DNA of 64,000 bases, taken from assembly GCF_036231945.1 (NCBI RefSeq), contig NZ_CP109599.1, positions 6,165,501 to 6,229,500 on the forward strand. Direction: 5' to 3'. Source of the DNA: Streptomyces sp. NBC_01429 (GTDB lineage Bacteria > Actinomycetota > Actinomycetes > Streptomycetales > Streptomycetaceae). Both the position numbers and the translations under genes were made by a program. Below are positions 17,744 through 25,373 of the stretch, piece after piece (the first letter of the stretch is position 1; every line of letters begins with the position of its first letter). The notes below the pieces were generated by a model. It was not told the DNA's origin, did not search any database, and was given only the letters and a program-made list of their open reading frames with translations.

Positions 17744-18238
17744 ATGGGGGAGGGGGTACGGCTCCGGCCGCCGAACAACACACCGGCAGCGCGCGCCGTC
17801 GGCTGGTGGCGCGCGCAGTGGCTGCTGCTGACCCTGGTCCCGGTCGCCGTACTGGCCGTGCTGGGGGTGCTCATCGCCCCGGCACGGACCTGGCTGCTGG
17901 TGCCCGCCGCCGTCCTGGCCGTGATCGGGCTGGTCTGCGCGGTGCTGGTGCCCGTGTGGTGGTTCCGGGTGCACCGGTGGGAGGTGACGGACGAGGCGGT
18001 CTACGTCCGTACCGGCTTCTTCTGGCAGGAGTGGCGGATCGCGCCGATGTCCCGGATCCAGACGGTGGACACCGTGCGCGGTCCGCTGGAGCAGCTGTTC
18101 CGGCTCTCCACGGTGATCGTCACCACCGCGTCGTCCAAGGGCGCGGTGCATATCGCGGGGCTCGACCACGAGCTGGCCGCCGAGCTGGCCGAGCGGCTGA
18201 CGCACATCACCCAGGCCACCCCCGGGGACGCCACATGA
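17744..18238 (+). CDS. Bacterial PH-domain (bPH2/YdbS-like) membrane protein
   Basis: 164 residues. Two hydrophobic helices (about 25-48 and 50-72) are followed by one bacterial PH domain (DUF304/bPH2): VHRWEVTDEAVYVRTGFFWQ, then IAPMSRIQTVDTVRGPLEQL, the pattern of YdbS. It starts 4 bp after pgi and overlaps the next gene by 4 bp (ATGA), so a pgi-ydbS-ydbT transcript is likely. YdbS/YdbT in Bacillus are linked to envelope stress and defence against certain antimicrobial peptides; the role here is inferred from family only. Confidence 0.88.
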   Translation: MGEGVRLRPPNNTPAARAVGWWRAQWLLLTLVPVAVLAVLGVLIAPARTWLLVPAAVLAVIGLVCAVLVPVWWFRVHRWEVTDEAVYVRTGFFWQEWRIAPMSRIQTVDTVRGPLEQLFRLSTVIVTTASSKGAVHIAGLDHELAAELAERLTHITQATPGDAT

Positions 18239-19881
18239 GCGAGCCCGTGGAGTTCGTGGAGCCGCTGCCGGGGGCGGCCGAAGCCGTCGTCCCCGGCGCC
18301 CCCGTGGCCCCCGCCGAAACGGCCGGGGCCGCCGGCGAGGGGGAGTGGCGGCGGCTGGACCCGCGCACCCTGCTCGTCACGGCCGTCGTCCTCGCCGGGG
18401 TCGTCCTCGGCGGCGCGGTCCCGACCGCCATCGGGATGACCGGCCGGATGCCGCTGTGGCGGGCGCTGTCCTGGGTGGCCGCCGCCGCGGTGCTGGTCAT
18501 CGGCCTCGGGCTGTGGGGGGAGTACGTCCGCTGGCGCCGTACCCGCTACCGCGTCGGGCCCGAGCGCGCCGAACTCCACACGGGCCTGTTCGTCGTCAAG
18601 CGCCGCTCCCTGGCGCGTGAACGCATCCGCAGCGTCGATCTGACCGCCCACCCGCTGCTGCGGATACTCGGCCTGGTCAAGGTCCGTATCGGCACCGGCG
18701 AACAGTCCGGCGGCGAATCCACGCTGGAGCTGGAACCGGTGACCAAGGCCGAGGGCGAGCGGCTGCGCACCGTCCTCCTCGCCCGCGCCGTCACCGGCGA
18801 GCCGGGCGCCGACCGCGACGGCATGCTGGCGGTCCTCGACCTCCGCTGGATGCGGTACGCGCCGATCTCGTTCCTCGCCCCCGTGCTCGGCGGCGCCTCC
18901 ATCGGCGCCGTGCTCCAGGTGAGCGACTGGTTCGGCGTACAGGCCCGGCTGTTCCACTGGGTCGACGACCGCTTCCACGACACCCCGCTCGGCTGGCTGA
19001 TCGCCTCCGTCGTGGCCGCCGCCGCCCTCGCCGGGGTGATCGGCGCGCTCGGGCTGTGGACCGAGATGTGGTGGAACTACCGGCTGGAGCGGGAGCCCGG
19101 CGGCACCCTGCGGGTGCGCCGCGGGCTGCTCACCTCCCGCTCGGTCTCCATCGAGGAGCGCCGGCTGCGCGGGGTGGAGCTGGTCGAGCCGCTCGGCGTA
19201 CGGCTGGCGGGTGCGGCCAGGCTCGACGCGGTCGCCACCGGTCTCGCCCAGGACGAGGAGGACGAGCACGCCGACCACAAGACCCTGCTGCCCGCCGCGC
19301 CGCGCGCGGTGGCGGACGAGGTGGCCGCGCGCGTGCTGGGCGAATCGTTCTCCCCGACCCGGACCGCCCGGCTCGCCCCGCACCCCCGCGCCGCGCGCGG
19401 CCGGCGGCTGCGCTGGGCGCTGGCCGCCGCGCTGGCGCCGGTCGCTGTCCTCGCCGTGCTGGGCGCGCTGCTGACCGGCGTACTCCTCCAGGCCGCCGCG
19501 GTCTGCGCCGTGGTGGCGCTGCCGGTCGCCGTACTCCTCGCCCTCGACGCCTACCGCAATCTGGGCCACGGCCTGAGCGGCGGCTATCTGGTGGCGCGCT
19601 CGGGCACCCTGCGCCGGACGACCGTGGCGCTCCAGCGCGGCGGCGTGATCGGCTGGACGGTCAAGCAGTCCTACTTCCAGCGCCGCGCCGGGCTGCTCAC
19701 GCTGACGGCGACCACGGCGGCCGGCGAGGGCGCCTACCACGTCCACGACGCGGCCAGGGACGAGGGACTCGCCTTCGCCGCCGAGGCCGTACCGGGGCTG
19801 CTGGAGCCCTTCCTCGTGAGGGACCCCGCACCGCACCGCGCGGCGGAGTCAGGCAGCACAGCTCCCCCACTCCCCATGTGA
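18235..19881 (+). CDS. Multi-bPH2-domain membrane protein (YdbT-like)
   Basis: 548 residues, partner of the preceding gene. Three bPH2 units alternate with transmembrane pairs: TRYRVGPERAELHTGLFVVKR (read in parts) with RIRSVDLTAHPLLRILGL near residue 125, a second with RRGLLTSRSVSIEERRLRG near 300, and a third, shorter one with GGYLVARSGTLRRTTVALQR near 450. Helices lie near 48-68, 80-98, 215-240, 250-280 and 400-440. This is the YdbT architecture. Translation is coupled to the upstream gene by ATGA. The first 40 residues are Pro/Ala/Glu-rich. Confidence 0.87.
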   Translation: MSEPVEFVEPLPGAAEAVVPGAPVAPAETAGAAGEGEWRRLDPRTLLVTAVVLAGVVLGGAVPTAIGMTGRMPLWRALSWVAAAAVLVIGLGLWGEYVRWRRTRYRVGPERAELHTGLFVVKRRSLARERIRSVDLTAHPLLRILGLVKVRIGTGEQSGGESTLELEPVTKAEGERLRTVLLARAVTGEPGADRDGMLAVLDLRWMRYAPISFLAPVLGGASIGAVLQVSDWFGVQARLFHWVDDRFHDTPLGWLIASVVAAAALAGVIGALGLWTEMWWNYRLEREPGGTLRVRRGLLTSRSVSIEERRLRGVELVEPLGVRLAGAARLDAVATGLAQDEEDEHADHKTLLPAAPRAVADEVAARVLGESFSPTRTARLAPHPRAARGRRLRWALAAALAPVAVLAVLGALLTGVLLQAAAVCAVVALPVAVLLALDAYRNLGHGLSGGYLVARSGTLRRTTVALQRGGVIGWTVKQSYFQRRAGLLTLTATTAAGEGAYHVHDAARDEGLAFAAEAVPGLLEPFLVRDPAPHRAAESGSTAPPLPM

Positions 19882-19914
19882 CGGTCGGTCTCAGGGCGCA
19901 TGGATCATTACGGC

Positions 19915-20757
19915 ATGACAACTGCCAGCCGCCGCGCGGTTCTTACCGTCCTCGCCACCGCCGCCGTGAGCGGTCCCCTGCTGACCGGGGCGGGCGCCGC
20001 CCCCGCGTACGCCGCCGACGACCTGTACGCCTCCAACACCGACCTCTACACCAAGCTCGCGGGCAAGGAGGGCACCGACTTCGCCCGGCGCTACAAGCGG
20101 CACGAGAAGTCCGACAACAGCCTCAGCGCCTCCTACCCGTTCCACCGCACCACGATCATGGCCCTCCACGGCGGCGGCATCGAGACCGGCACCTCCGAGC
20201 TGTGCATCGGTATCGCCGGCTACCATCCGGCGACCTTCGAGGTCAGACCCGGGACCGGCCCGGTGTACGACTACTGGATGTTCGAGGGGCTGCGGTCGAG
20301 CGACAACGGTGAACTGCATGTCACGTCCGTGAACTGCGACGACCGGGTGGCCCTGTCGATGGCGGGCGGCAGCCTCAACGTCCTGAGCCTGCACGGCTGT
20401 ACGGCGGCACAGGCCGGCGTCGCCGGCAGCCGGCCCGAGGCCATCGTGGTGGGCGGCCTCAACAACACCTTCAAGCAGTATCTGCACGACGCCTTCGGAG
20501 CGGCCGGCTTCCAGACGGTCGACGGCTCGGCCAGGCCCGCCCTCGCCGGGGTGCAGCCCCTGAACATCGCCAACCGCACGGTCCTCTCCATGGGCGGCCA
20601 GCTGGAGATCACCACCGAGCTGCGCCAGGCCATGTTCGGCGTCAACACCCGCGCCGGGCGCCCCGGTTCCACCAACGAGGTCTTCGACCGGTTCGTGGGC
20701 GCTGCCCGTACGGCCGTCGCGCGGCTGGAGGCCCGCTCCGACCAGGCCATCCTCTGA
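19915..20757 (+). CDS. Exported poly-gamma-glutamate hydrolase-family protein
   Basis: 280 residues (or 285 from ATG 19900). A Tat-type signal (SRRAVLTVLATAAVSG) ends at AYAA. The mature part fits PF05908 (phage gamma-PGA hydrolase/zinc amidohydrolase): YKRHEKSDNS, then IMALHGGGIETGTSEL near residue 80 with the metal His and Glu, SDNGELHVTSVNCDD near 130 and LSLHGCTA near 160. Relatives cut gamma-glutamyl linkages; the real substrate in a streptomycete is unknown. It is a single gene, convergent with pgl. Confidence 0.85.
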   Translation: MTTASRRAVLTVLATAAVSGPLLTGAGAAPAYAADDLYASNTDLYTKLAGKEGTDFARRYKRHEKSDNSLSASYPFHRTTIMALHGGGIETGTSELCIGIAGYHPATFEVRPGTGPVYDYWMFEGLRSSDNGELHVTSVNCDDRVALSMAGGSLNVLSLHGCTAAQAGVAGSRPEAIVVGGLNNTFKQYLHDAFGAAGFQTVDGSARPALAGVQPLNIANRTVLSMGGQLEITTELRQAMFGVNTRAGRPGSTNEVFDRFVGAARTAVARLEARSDQAIL

Positions 20758-20846
20758 CCGTCGGGGACACCGGCACAGGAAGCCGACACACACGTCGGCC
20801 CACCCCGGGACCGAAGAGGGTACCGGGGCGGGCCGACGTGGTGGCG

Positions 20847-21629
20847 TCAGGCGGACGCCGGGGGATAGAGAGCGCGCGGCAGGGCCGAGGCCGCCGCCGC
20901 GTCCAGCAGCCACAGCGTGCGGCCACGGCCGTACGCCCCGGCGGCCGGGGCCTGGATCTCGCCCGCTCCCGACAGCGCGATCTCCGCCGCCTTCGCCTTG
21001 TCCTCGCCCGCCGCCAGCAGCCACACCTCGTGCGCCGCGCGGATCGCCGGCAGCGTCAGCGAGATCCGGACCGGCGGCGGCTTGGGCGCGCCGTGCACGG
21101 CGACCACCGTGCGCTCCGTCTCCCGCACGGCCGGCAGCTCAGGGAAGAGCGAGGCGACATGGGTGTCGGGACCGACGCCCAGCATCAGCACGTCGAACGT
21201 CGGCACCCGCCCGTGGTCCCCGGGCCGGGCGGCCGCCGCCAGCTCCGTGGCGTAGGCGGCGGCCGCCGCCTCCACGTCACTGCCGTACGGACCGTCCGAG
21301 GCCGGCATCGCGTGCACCCGCGCGGGGTCCAGCGGCACCGAGTCGAGCAGCGCCTCCCTGGCCTGGGTGACGTTCCGCTCCGGATCGCCCTCCGGCAGGA
21401 AGCGCTCGTCGCCCCACCACAGGTCGAGCCGCGCCCAGTCCACCGCGTCCCTGGCGGGCGCCGCCGCCAGCGCGGCCAGCAGCCCGTTGCCGTTGCGGCC
21501 ACCGGTCAGCACCACCGAGGCGGAGCCCCTGGCGGCCTGGGCGTCCACGATCCTCGTGATCAGCCGGGCCGCCGCGGCCTGCGCCATCAACTCCTTGTCG
21601 CGGTGCACGACCAGCTGCGGCGTACTCAC
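20847..21629 (-). CDS. pgl: 6-phosphogluconolactonase
   Basis: Hydrolyses 6-phosphogluconolactone, second step of the oxidative pentose-phosphate pathway. 260 residues of the NagB/DevB fold: VVLTGGRNGNGLL near residue 40, WWGDERFLPEGDPERN near 70, the MLGVGPDTHVASLFP active-site stretch near 150 with catalytic His, and the late WLLAAGEDKAKA motif. It is the last gene of the minus-strand operon tkt-tal-zwf-opcA-pgl and overlaps opcA by 4 bp. Confidence 0.95.
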   Translation of the reverse strand: MSTPQLVVHRDKELMAQAAAARLITRIVDAQAARGSASVVLTGGRNGNGLLAALAAAPARDAVDWARLDLWWGDERFLPEGDPERNVTQAREALLDSVPLDPARVHAMPASDGPYGSDVEAAAAAYATELAAAARPGDHGRVPTFDVLMLGVGPDTHVASLFPELPAVRETERTVVAVHGAPKPPPVRISLTLPAIRAAHEVWLLAAGEDKAKAAEIALSGAGEIQAPAAGAYGRGRTLWLLDAAAASALPRALYPPASA

Positions 21630-22687
21630 TTCGGCGACGCCTTCTTCGGCATGGTGGCCGGAGTGGCCACCGAGGACGCCGAGTCGTCCGAGGACTCCCC
21701 GGCGGATCCCGACGCGACCGACGACGCCGCGTGCGAGGGCGCCGACAGCGACGCCCGCGACGTGTCACCCAGCCGGTGCACACCGAAGCGCAGCGACGCC
21801 GCGTAGGTGTCGTCCGGGTCCAGCCGGCGCAGCTCCTCCGCGATCAGCTCGGCGGTGTCCCGCCGCTTCAGCGCCACCGCGCGGTCCGGCTGGCCCTGGA
21901 TGGACAGCGTCGCCAGCGACCCGTCCGCCCGGTCCAGCTTGATCGGCCCGCAGGTCGTCTCCATCCGGACGGCCGTCAGCCCGGGGCCGCCCGAGACACT
22001 GCGCCGCACCGGCACCCGCAGCCGGTTCGCGAGCCACATGGCGAGCAGCTCACAGCTCGGGTTGTGCACCTCGCCCTCCACCTCCACCGAGGTGACCTTG
22101 CAGTCCACCTGGTCCAGGGCGGCGGCGACCATCGAGCGCCACGGGGTGATCCGGGTCCAGGACAGATCCGTGTCGCCCGGGGTGTAGGCGTCGGCGCGGG
22201 CCGTCAGCTCCTCCACCGGGTTCTCGGCGGAGTACGTGTCCGTCACCCGGCGCTGCGCCAGCTTGCCCAGCGAGTCCTTGGCGGGGTTCACCGGCGCGTT
22301 GACCGGCCACCACACGACGACCGGGGCGTCGGGCAGGAGCAGCGGCAGCACCACCGACTGGGCGTGGTCTATCACGTCGCCGTACAGACGCAGCACGACC
22401 GTCTCGCCGGTGCCCGCGTCGGCTCCGACCCGTACCTCCGCGTCGAGCCTCGCCTTGGCGCGGTCGCGCGGCGAGCGGGAGACCCGCTTGACGACGACCA
22501 GCTTGCGCGACGGGTGCTCGCGGGACGCGTCGTTGGCGGCCTTGAGCGCGTCGTACTGGTTCTCCTCGTCGGTGACGAGGACCAGGGTGAGGACCATGCC
22601 GATGGCGGGGGTGCCGATCGCCCGGCGGCCCTGCACCAGCGCCTTGTTGATCTTGCTGGACGTGGTGTCCGTTAGGTCGATCTTCAT
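21626..22687 (-). CDS. opcA: Glucose-6-phosphate dehydrogenase assembly protein OpcA
   Basis: 353 residues. OpcA is an actinobacterial and cyanobacterial protein needed for full activity and assembly of G6PDH. The N-terminus MKIDLTDTTSSKINKALVQG and motifs VLTLVLVTDEENQYDAL, RLYGDVIDHAQSVVLPLLLP and PVVVWWP are characteristic. The C-terminal ~35 residues are Ser/Ala-rich and poorly conserved. It overlaps zwf by 4 bp and pgl by 4 bp, fixing it in the operon with its partner enzyme. Confidence 0.95.
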   Translation of the reverse strand: MKIDLTDTTSSKINKALVQGRRAIGTPAIGMVLTLVLVTDEENQYDALKAANDASREHPSRKLVVVKRVSRSPRDRAKARLDAEVRVGADAGTGETVVLRLYGDVIDHAQSVVLPLLLPDAPVVVWWPVNAPVNPAKDSLGKLAQRRVTDTYSAENPVEELTARADAYTPGDTDLSWTRITPWRSMVAAALDQVDCKVTSVEVEGEVHNPSCELLAMWLANRLRVPVRRSVSGGPGLTAVRMETTCGPIKLDRADGSLATLSIQGQPDRAVALKRRDTAELIAEELRRLDPDDTYAASLRFGVHRLGDTSRASLSAPSHAASSVASGSAGESSDDSASSVATPATMPKKASPK

Positions 22688-24216
22688 GGCCGACGCCAGC
22701 TCCGTCCGTCTCGTGCGAGCATTTCGTCCGCCTCGACCGGACCCCAGGTCCCGGACTCGTACTGCGCGGGCTTGCCGTGCTTGTCCCAGTAGCGCTCGAT
22801 CGGGTCGAGGATCTTCCAGGACAGCTCGACCTCCTCCACGCGCGGGAAGAGGTTCGAGTCGCCGAGCAGCACATCGAGGATGAGCCGCTCGTACGCCTCG
22901 GGGCTGGACTCCGTGAAGGACTCGCCGTACGCGAAGTCCATCGAGACGTCGCGCACCTCCATCGAGGTGCCCGGCACCTTCGAACCGAACCGCATGGTCA
23001 CGCCCTCGTCCGGCTGGACCCGGATGACCAGGGCGTTCTGCCCCAGCTCCTCCGTCGCCGTGTGGTCGAAGGGGGAGTGCGGGGCGCGCTGGAAGACGAC
23101 CGCGATCTCGGTGACCCGGCGGCCGAGCCGCTTGCCGGTACGGAGGTAGAAGGGGACGCCCGCCCAGCGGCGGTTGTCGATCTCCAGCTTCACGGCGGCG
23201 TACGTGTCGGTCTTCGACCGGGGGTCGATGCCGTCTTCCTGGAGGTAGCCGACGGCCTGCTCGCCGCCCTGCCAGCCGTCCGCGTACTGCCCGCGCACCG
23301 TGTGCGCGCCCAGGTCCCTGGGCAGCTTCACCGCACCGAGCACCTTGGTCTTCTCCGCCGCCAGCGCGTCCGCGTCGAAGGAGGCGGGCTCCTCCATCGC
23401 GGTCAGCGCGAGCAGTTGGAGGAGGTGGTTCTGGATGACGTCACGGGCGGCGCCGATGCCGTCGTAGTACCCGGCCCGGCCGCCGATGCCGATGTCCTCG
23501 GCCATCGTGATCTGTACGTGGTCGACGTACGACCGGTTCCAGATCGGCTCGAAGAGGGTGTTGGCGAAGCGCAGCGCCAGGATGTTCTGGACGGTCTCCT
23601 TGCCCAGATAGTGGTCGATCCGGAAGACCTCGTTGGACGGGAAGACCTCGTGGACGACCTTGTTCAGCTCGATCGCCGAGTCCAGGTCGTGGCCGAAGGG
23701 CTTCTCGATGACGGCGCGCCGCCAGGAGCCCTCCTTCTGGTCGGCGAGCCCGTGCTTCTTGAGCTGCTGGACGACCTGCGGGAAGAACTTCGGCGGTACG
23801 GAGAGGTAGAAGGCGAAGTTGCCGCCCGTCCCCTGCGCCTTGTCCAGCTCCGCGATCGTCGCCTTCAGGTTCTCGAACGCGTCGTCGTCGTCGAAGACGC
23901 CCTGGACGAAGCGCATCCCCTGGACGAGCTGCTGCCAGACCTCCTCGCGGAACGGCGTGCGCGCGTGCTCCTTGACGGCGTCGTGGACCTCCTTCGCGAA
24001 GTCCTCGTCCTGCCATTCGCGACGGGCGAAGCCGATGAGGGAGAAGCCCGGCGGCAGAAGACCACGGTTGGCGAGGTCATAGACGGCAGGCATCAGCTTT
24101 TTGCGGGACAAATCGCCCGTGACGCCGAAGATGACCAGGCCCGACGGCCCCGCGATACGCGGGAGCCGTCGGTCCGCGGCGTCACGGAGCGGGTTCACTC
24201 CGTGGGTTGCGGTCAA
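22684..24216 (-). CDS. zwf: Glucose-6-phosphate 1-dehydrogenase
   Basis: Makes 6-phosphogluconolactone and NADPH. 510 residues from TTG read from 24216; GAGGG lies 8 bp upstream of it, better than the GTG at 24198. NADP-binding GVTGDLSRKKLMPAVYDL is near residue 32, the active-site segment RIDHYLGKETVQN near 195, and the structural-site FYLRTGKRL near 350. Only 4 bp lie between the tal stop and the zwf start. Together with OpcA and Pgl it completes the oxidative branch up to 6-phosphogluconate; no gnd is present in the window. Confidence 0.96.
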   Translation of the reverse strand: MTATHGVNPLRDAADRRLPRIAGPSGLVIFGVTGDLSRKKLMPAVYDLANRGLLPPGFSLIGFARREWQDEDFAKEVHDAVKEHARTPFREEVWQQLVQGMRFVQGVFDDDDAFENLKATIAELDKAQGTGGNFAFYLSVPPKFFPQVVQQLKKHGLADQKEGSWRRAVIEKPFGHDLDSAIELNKVVHEVFPSNEVFRIDHYLGKETVQNILALRFANTLFEPIWNRSYVDHVQITMAEDIGIGGRAGYYDGIGAARDVIQNHLLQLLALTAMEEPASFDADALAAEKTKVLGAVKLPRDLGAHTVRGQYADGWQGGEQAVGYLQEDGIDPRSKTDTYAAVKLEIDNRRWAGVPFYLRTGKRLGRRVTEIAVVFQRAPHSPFDHTATEELGQNALVIRVQPDEGVTMRFGSKVPGTSMEVRDVSMDFAYGESFTESSPEAYERLILDVLLGDSNLFPRVEEVELSWKILDPIERYWDKHGKPAQYESGTWGPVEADEMLARDGRSWRRP

Positions 24217-24220
24217 GGGA

Positions 24221-25339
24221 TCAGCCCTCCGAGGGGGCGAGGCGCTGGAGCTCCGCCTCGGTCGACTTGAGCAGGTCAATCCAGGCGGCCTCGAACTTCT
24301 CGACGCCCTCGTCCTCCAGCAGCTGTACGACGTCGTCGTACGAGATGCCGAGCTTGGCGACGGCTTCGAGTTCGGCGCGCGCCTGGTCGTAGGTGCCGCG
24401 CACGGTGTCACCGGTGATCCGGCCGTGGTCGGCGGTGGCGTCGAGCGTGGCCTCCGGCATGGTGTTCACCGTGTTGGGGGCCACCAGGTCGTCCACGTAC
24501 AGGGTGTCCTTGTACGCCGGGTCCTTGACGCCGGTCGAGGCCCACAGCGGACGCTGCTTGTTGGCCTGCGCCCGGTCCAGGTCCGCCCAGCCGTCCCCGC
24601 CGAAGACCTCCTCGTACGCCTCGTAGGCGAGCCGGGCGTTGGCGAGGGCGGCCTTGCCCTTGACGGCCTTGGCCTCGGGGGTGTCCAGCGCGTCGAGCCG
24701 CTTGTCGATCTCGGTGTCCACGCGGGACACGAAGAAGGACGCCACCGAGTGGATCTTGGAGAGGTCCAGGCCCGCGGCCTTCGCCTTCTCCAGACCCGCG
24801 ATGTAGGCGGCCATGACCTCGCGGTAGCGCTCCAGCGAGAAGATCAGCGTGACGTTGACGCTGATGCCCCGGCCGATCGTCTCGGTGATCGCCGGCAGCC
24901 CGGCCTTGGTCGCCGGGATCTTGATGAGGGTGTTCGGGCGGTCCACCAGCCAGGCGAGCTGCTTGGCCTCGGCGATGGTCGCCTCGGTGTGGTGTGCCAG
25001 CCGCGGGTCCACCTCGATGGAGACCCGGCCGTCCTGGCCCTGCGTCGCGTCGAAGACCGGACGCAGGATGTCGGCGGCGTCACGGACGTCCGCCGTCGTG
25101 ATCATGCGGACCGCTTCTTCGACGGTGACCTTGCGGGTGGCGAGATCGGCGAGCTGCTGCTCGTAGCCGTCACCGCTGCTGATCGCCTTCTGGAAGATCG
25201 ACGGGTTGGTCGTGACGCCCACCACGTGCTGCTGGTCGATCAGTTCGGCGAGATTGCCGGACGTGATCCGCTTGCGCGAGAGGTCGTCGAGCCAGATCGC
25301 GACGCCTTCGTCGGAGAGGCGCTTGAGTGCGTCTGTCAT
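24221..25339 (-). CDS. tal: Transaldolase
   Basis: Transfers a dihydroxyacetone unit between sedoheptulose-7-phosphate and glyceraldehyde-3-phosphate. 372 residues, the actinobacterial long form. The N-terminal signature VGVTTNPSIFQKAI is near residue 38 and the Schiff-base lysine lies in NTLIKIPATKAGLPAI near 145. ATG read from 25339, with GGAG upstream, gives MTDALKRLSDEGVAIWLDDL, the family N-terminus. 34 bp downstream of tkt in the same operon. Confidence 0.96.
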   Translation of the reverse strand: MTDALKRLSDEGVAIWLDDLSRKRITSGNLAELIDQQHVVGVTTNPSIFQKAISSGDGYEQQLADLATRKVTVEEAVRMITTADVRDAADILRPVFDATQGQDGRVSIEVDPRLAHHTEATIAEAKQLAWLVDRPNTLIKIPATKAGLPAITETIGRGISVNVTLIFSLERYREVMAAYIAGLEKAKAAGLDLSKIHSVASFFVSRVDTEIDKRLDALDTPEAKAVKGKAALANARLAYEAYEEVFGGDGWADLDRAQANKQRPLWASTGVKDPAYKDTLYVDDLVAPNTVNTMPEATLDATADHGRITGDTVRGTYDQARAELEAVAKLGISYDDVVQLLEDEGVEKFEAAWIDLLKSTEAELQRLAPSEG

Positions 25340-25373
25340 GAGGTTTGCATCTCCTACAGTTCGTATATGGGCG

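Noticed and set aside
19915..20757. Prophage remnant suggested by the gamma-PGA hydrolase family
   Set aside because: No phage structural, integrase or lysis genes, no att-like repeats, and a Tat signal typical of a chromosomal exported protein.
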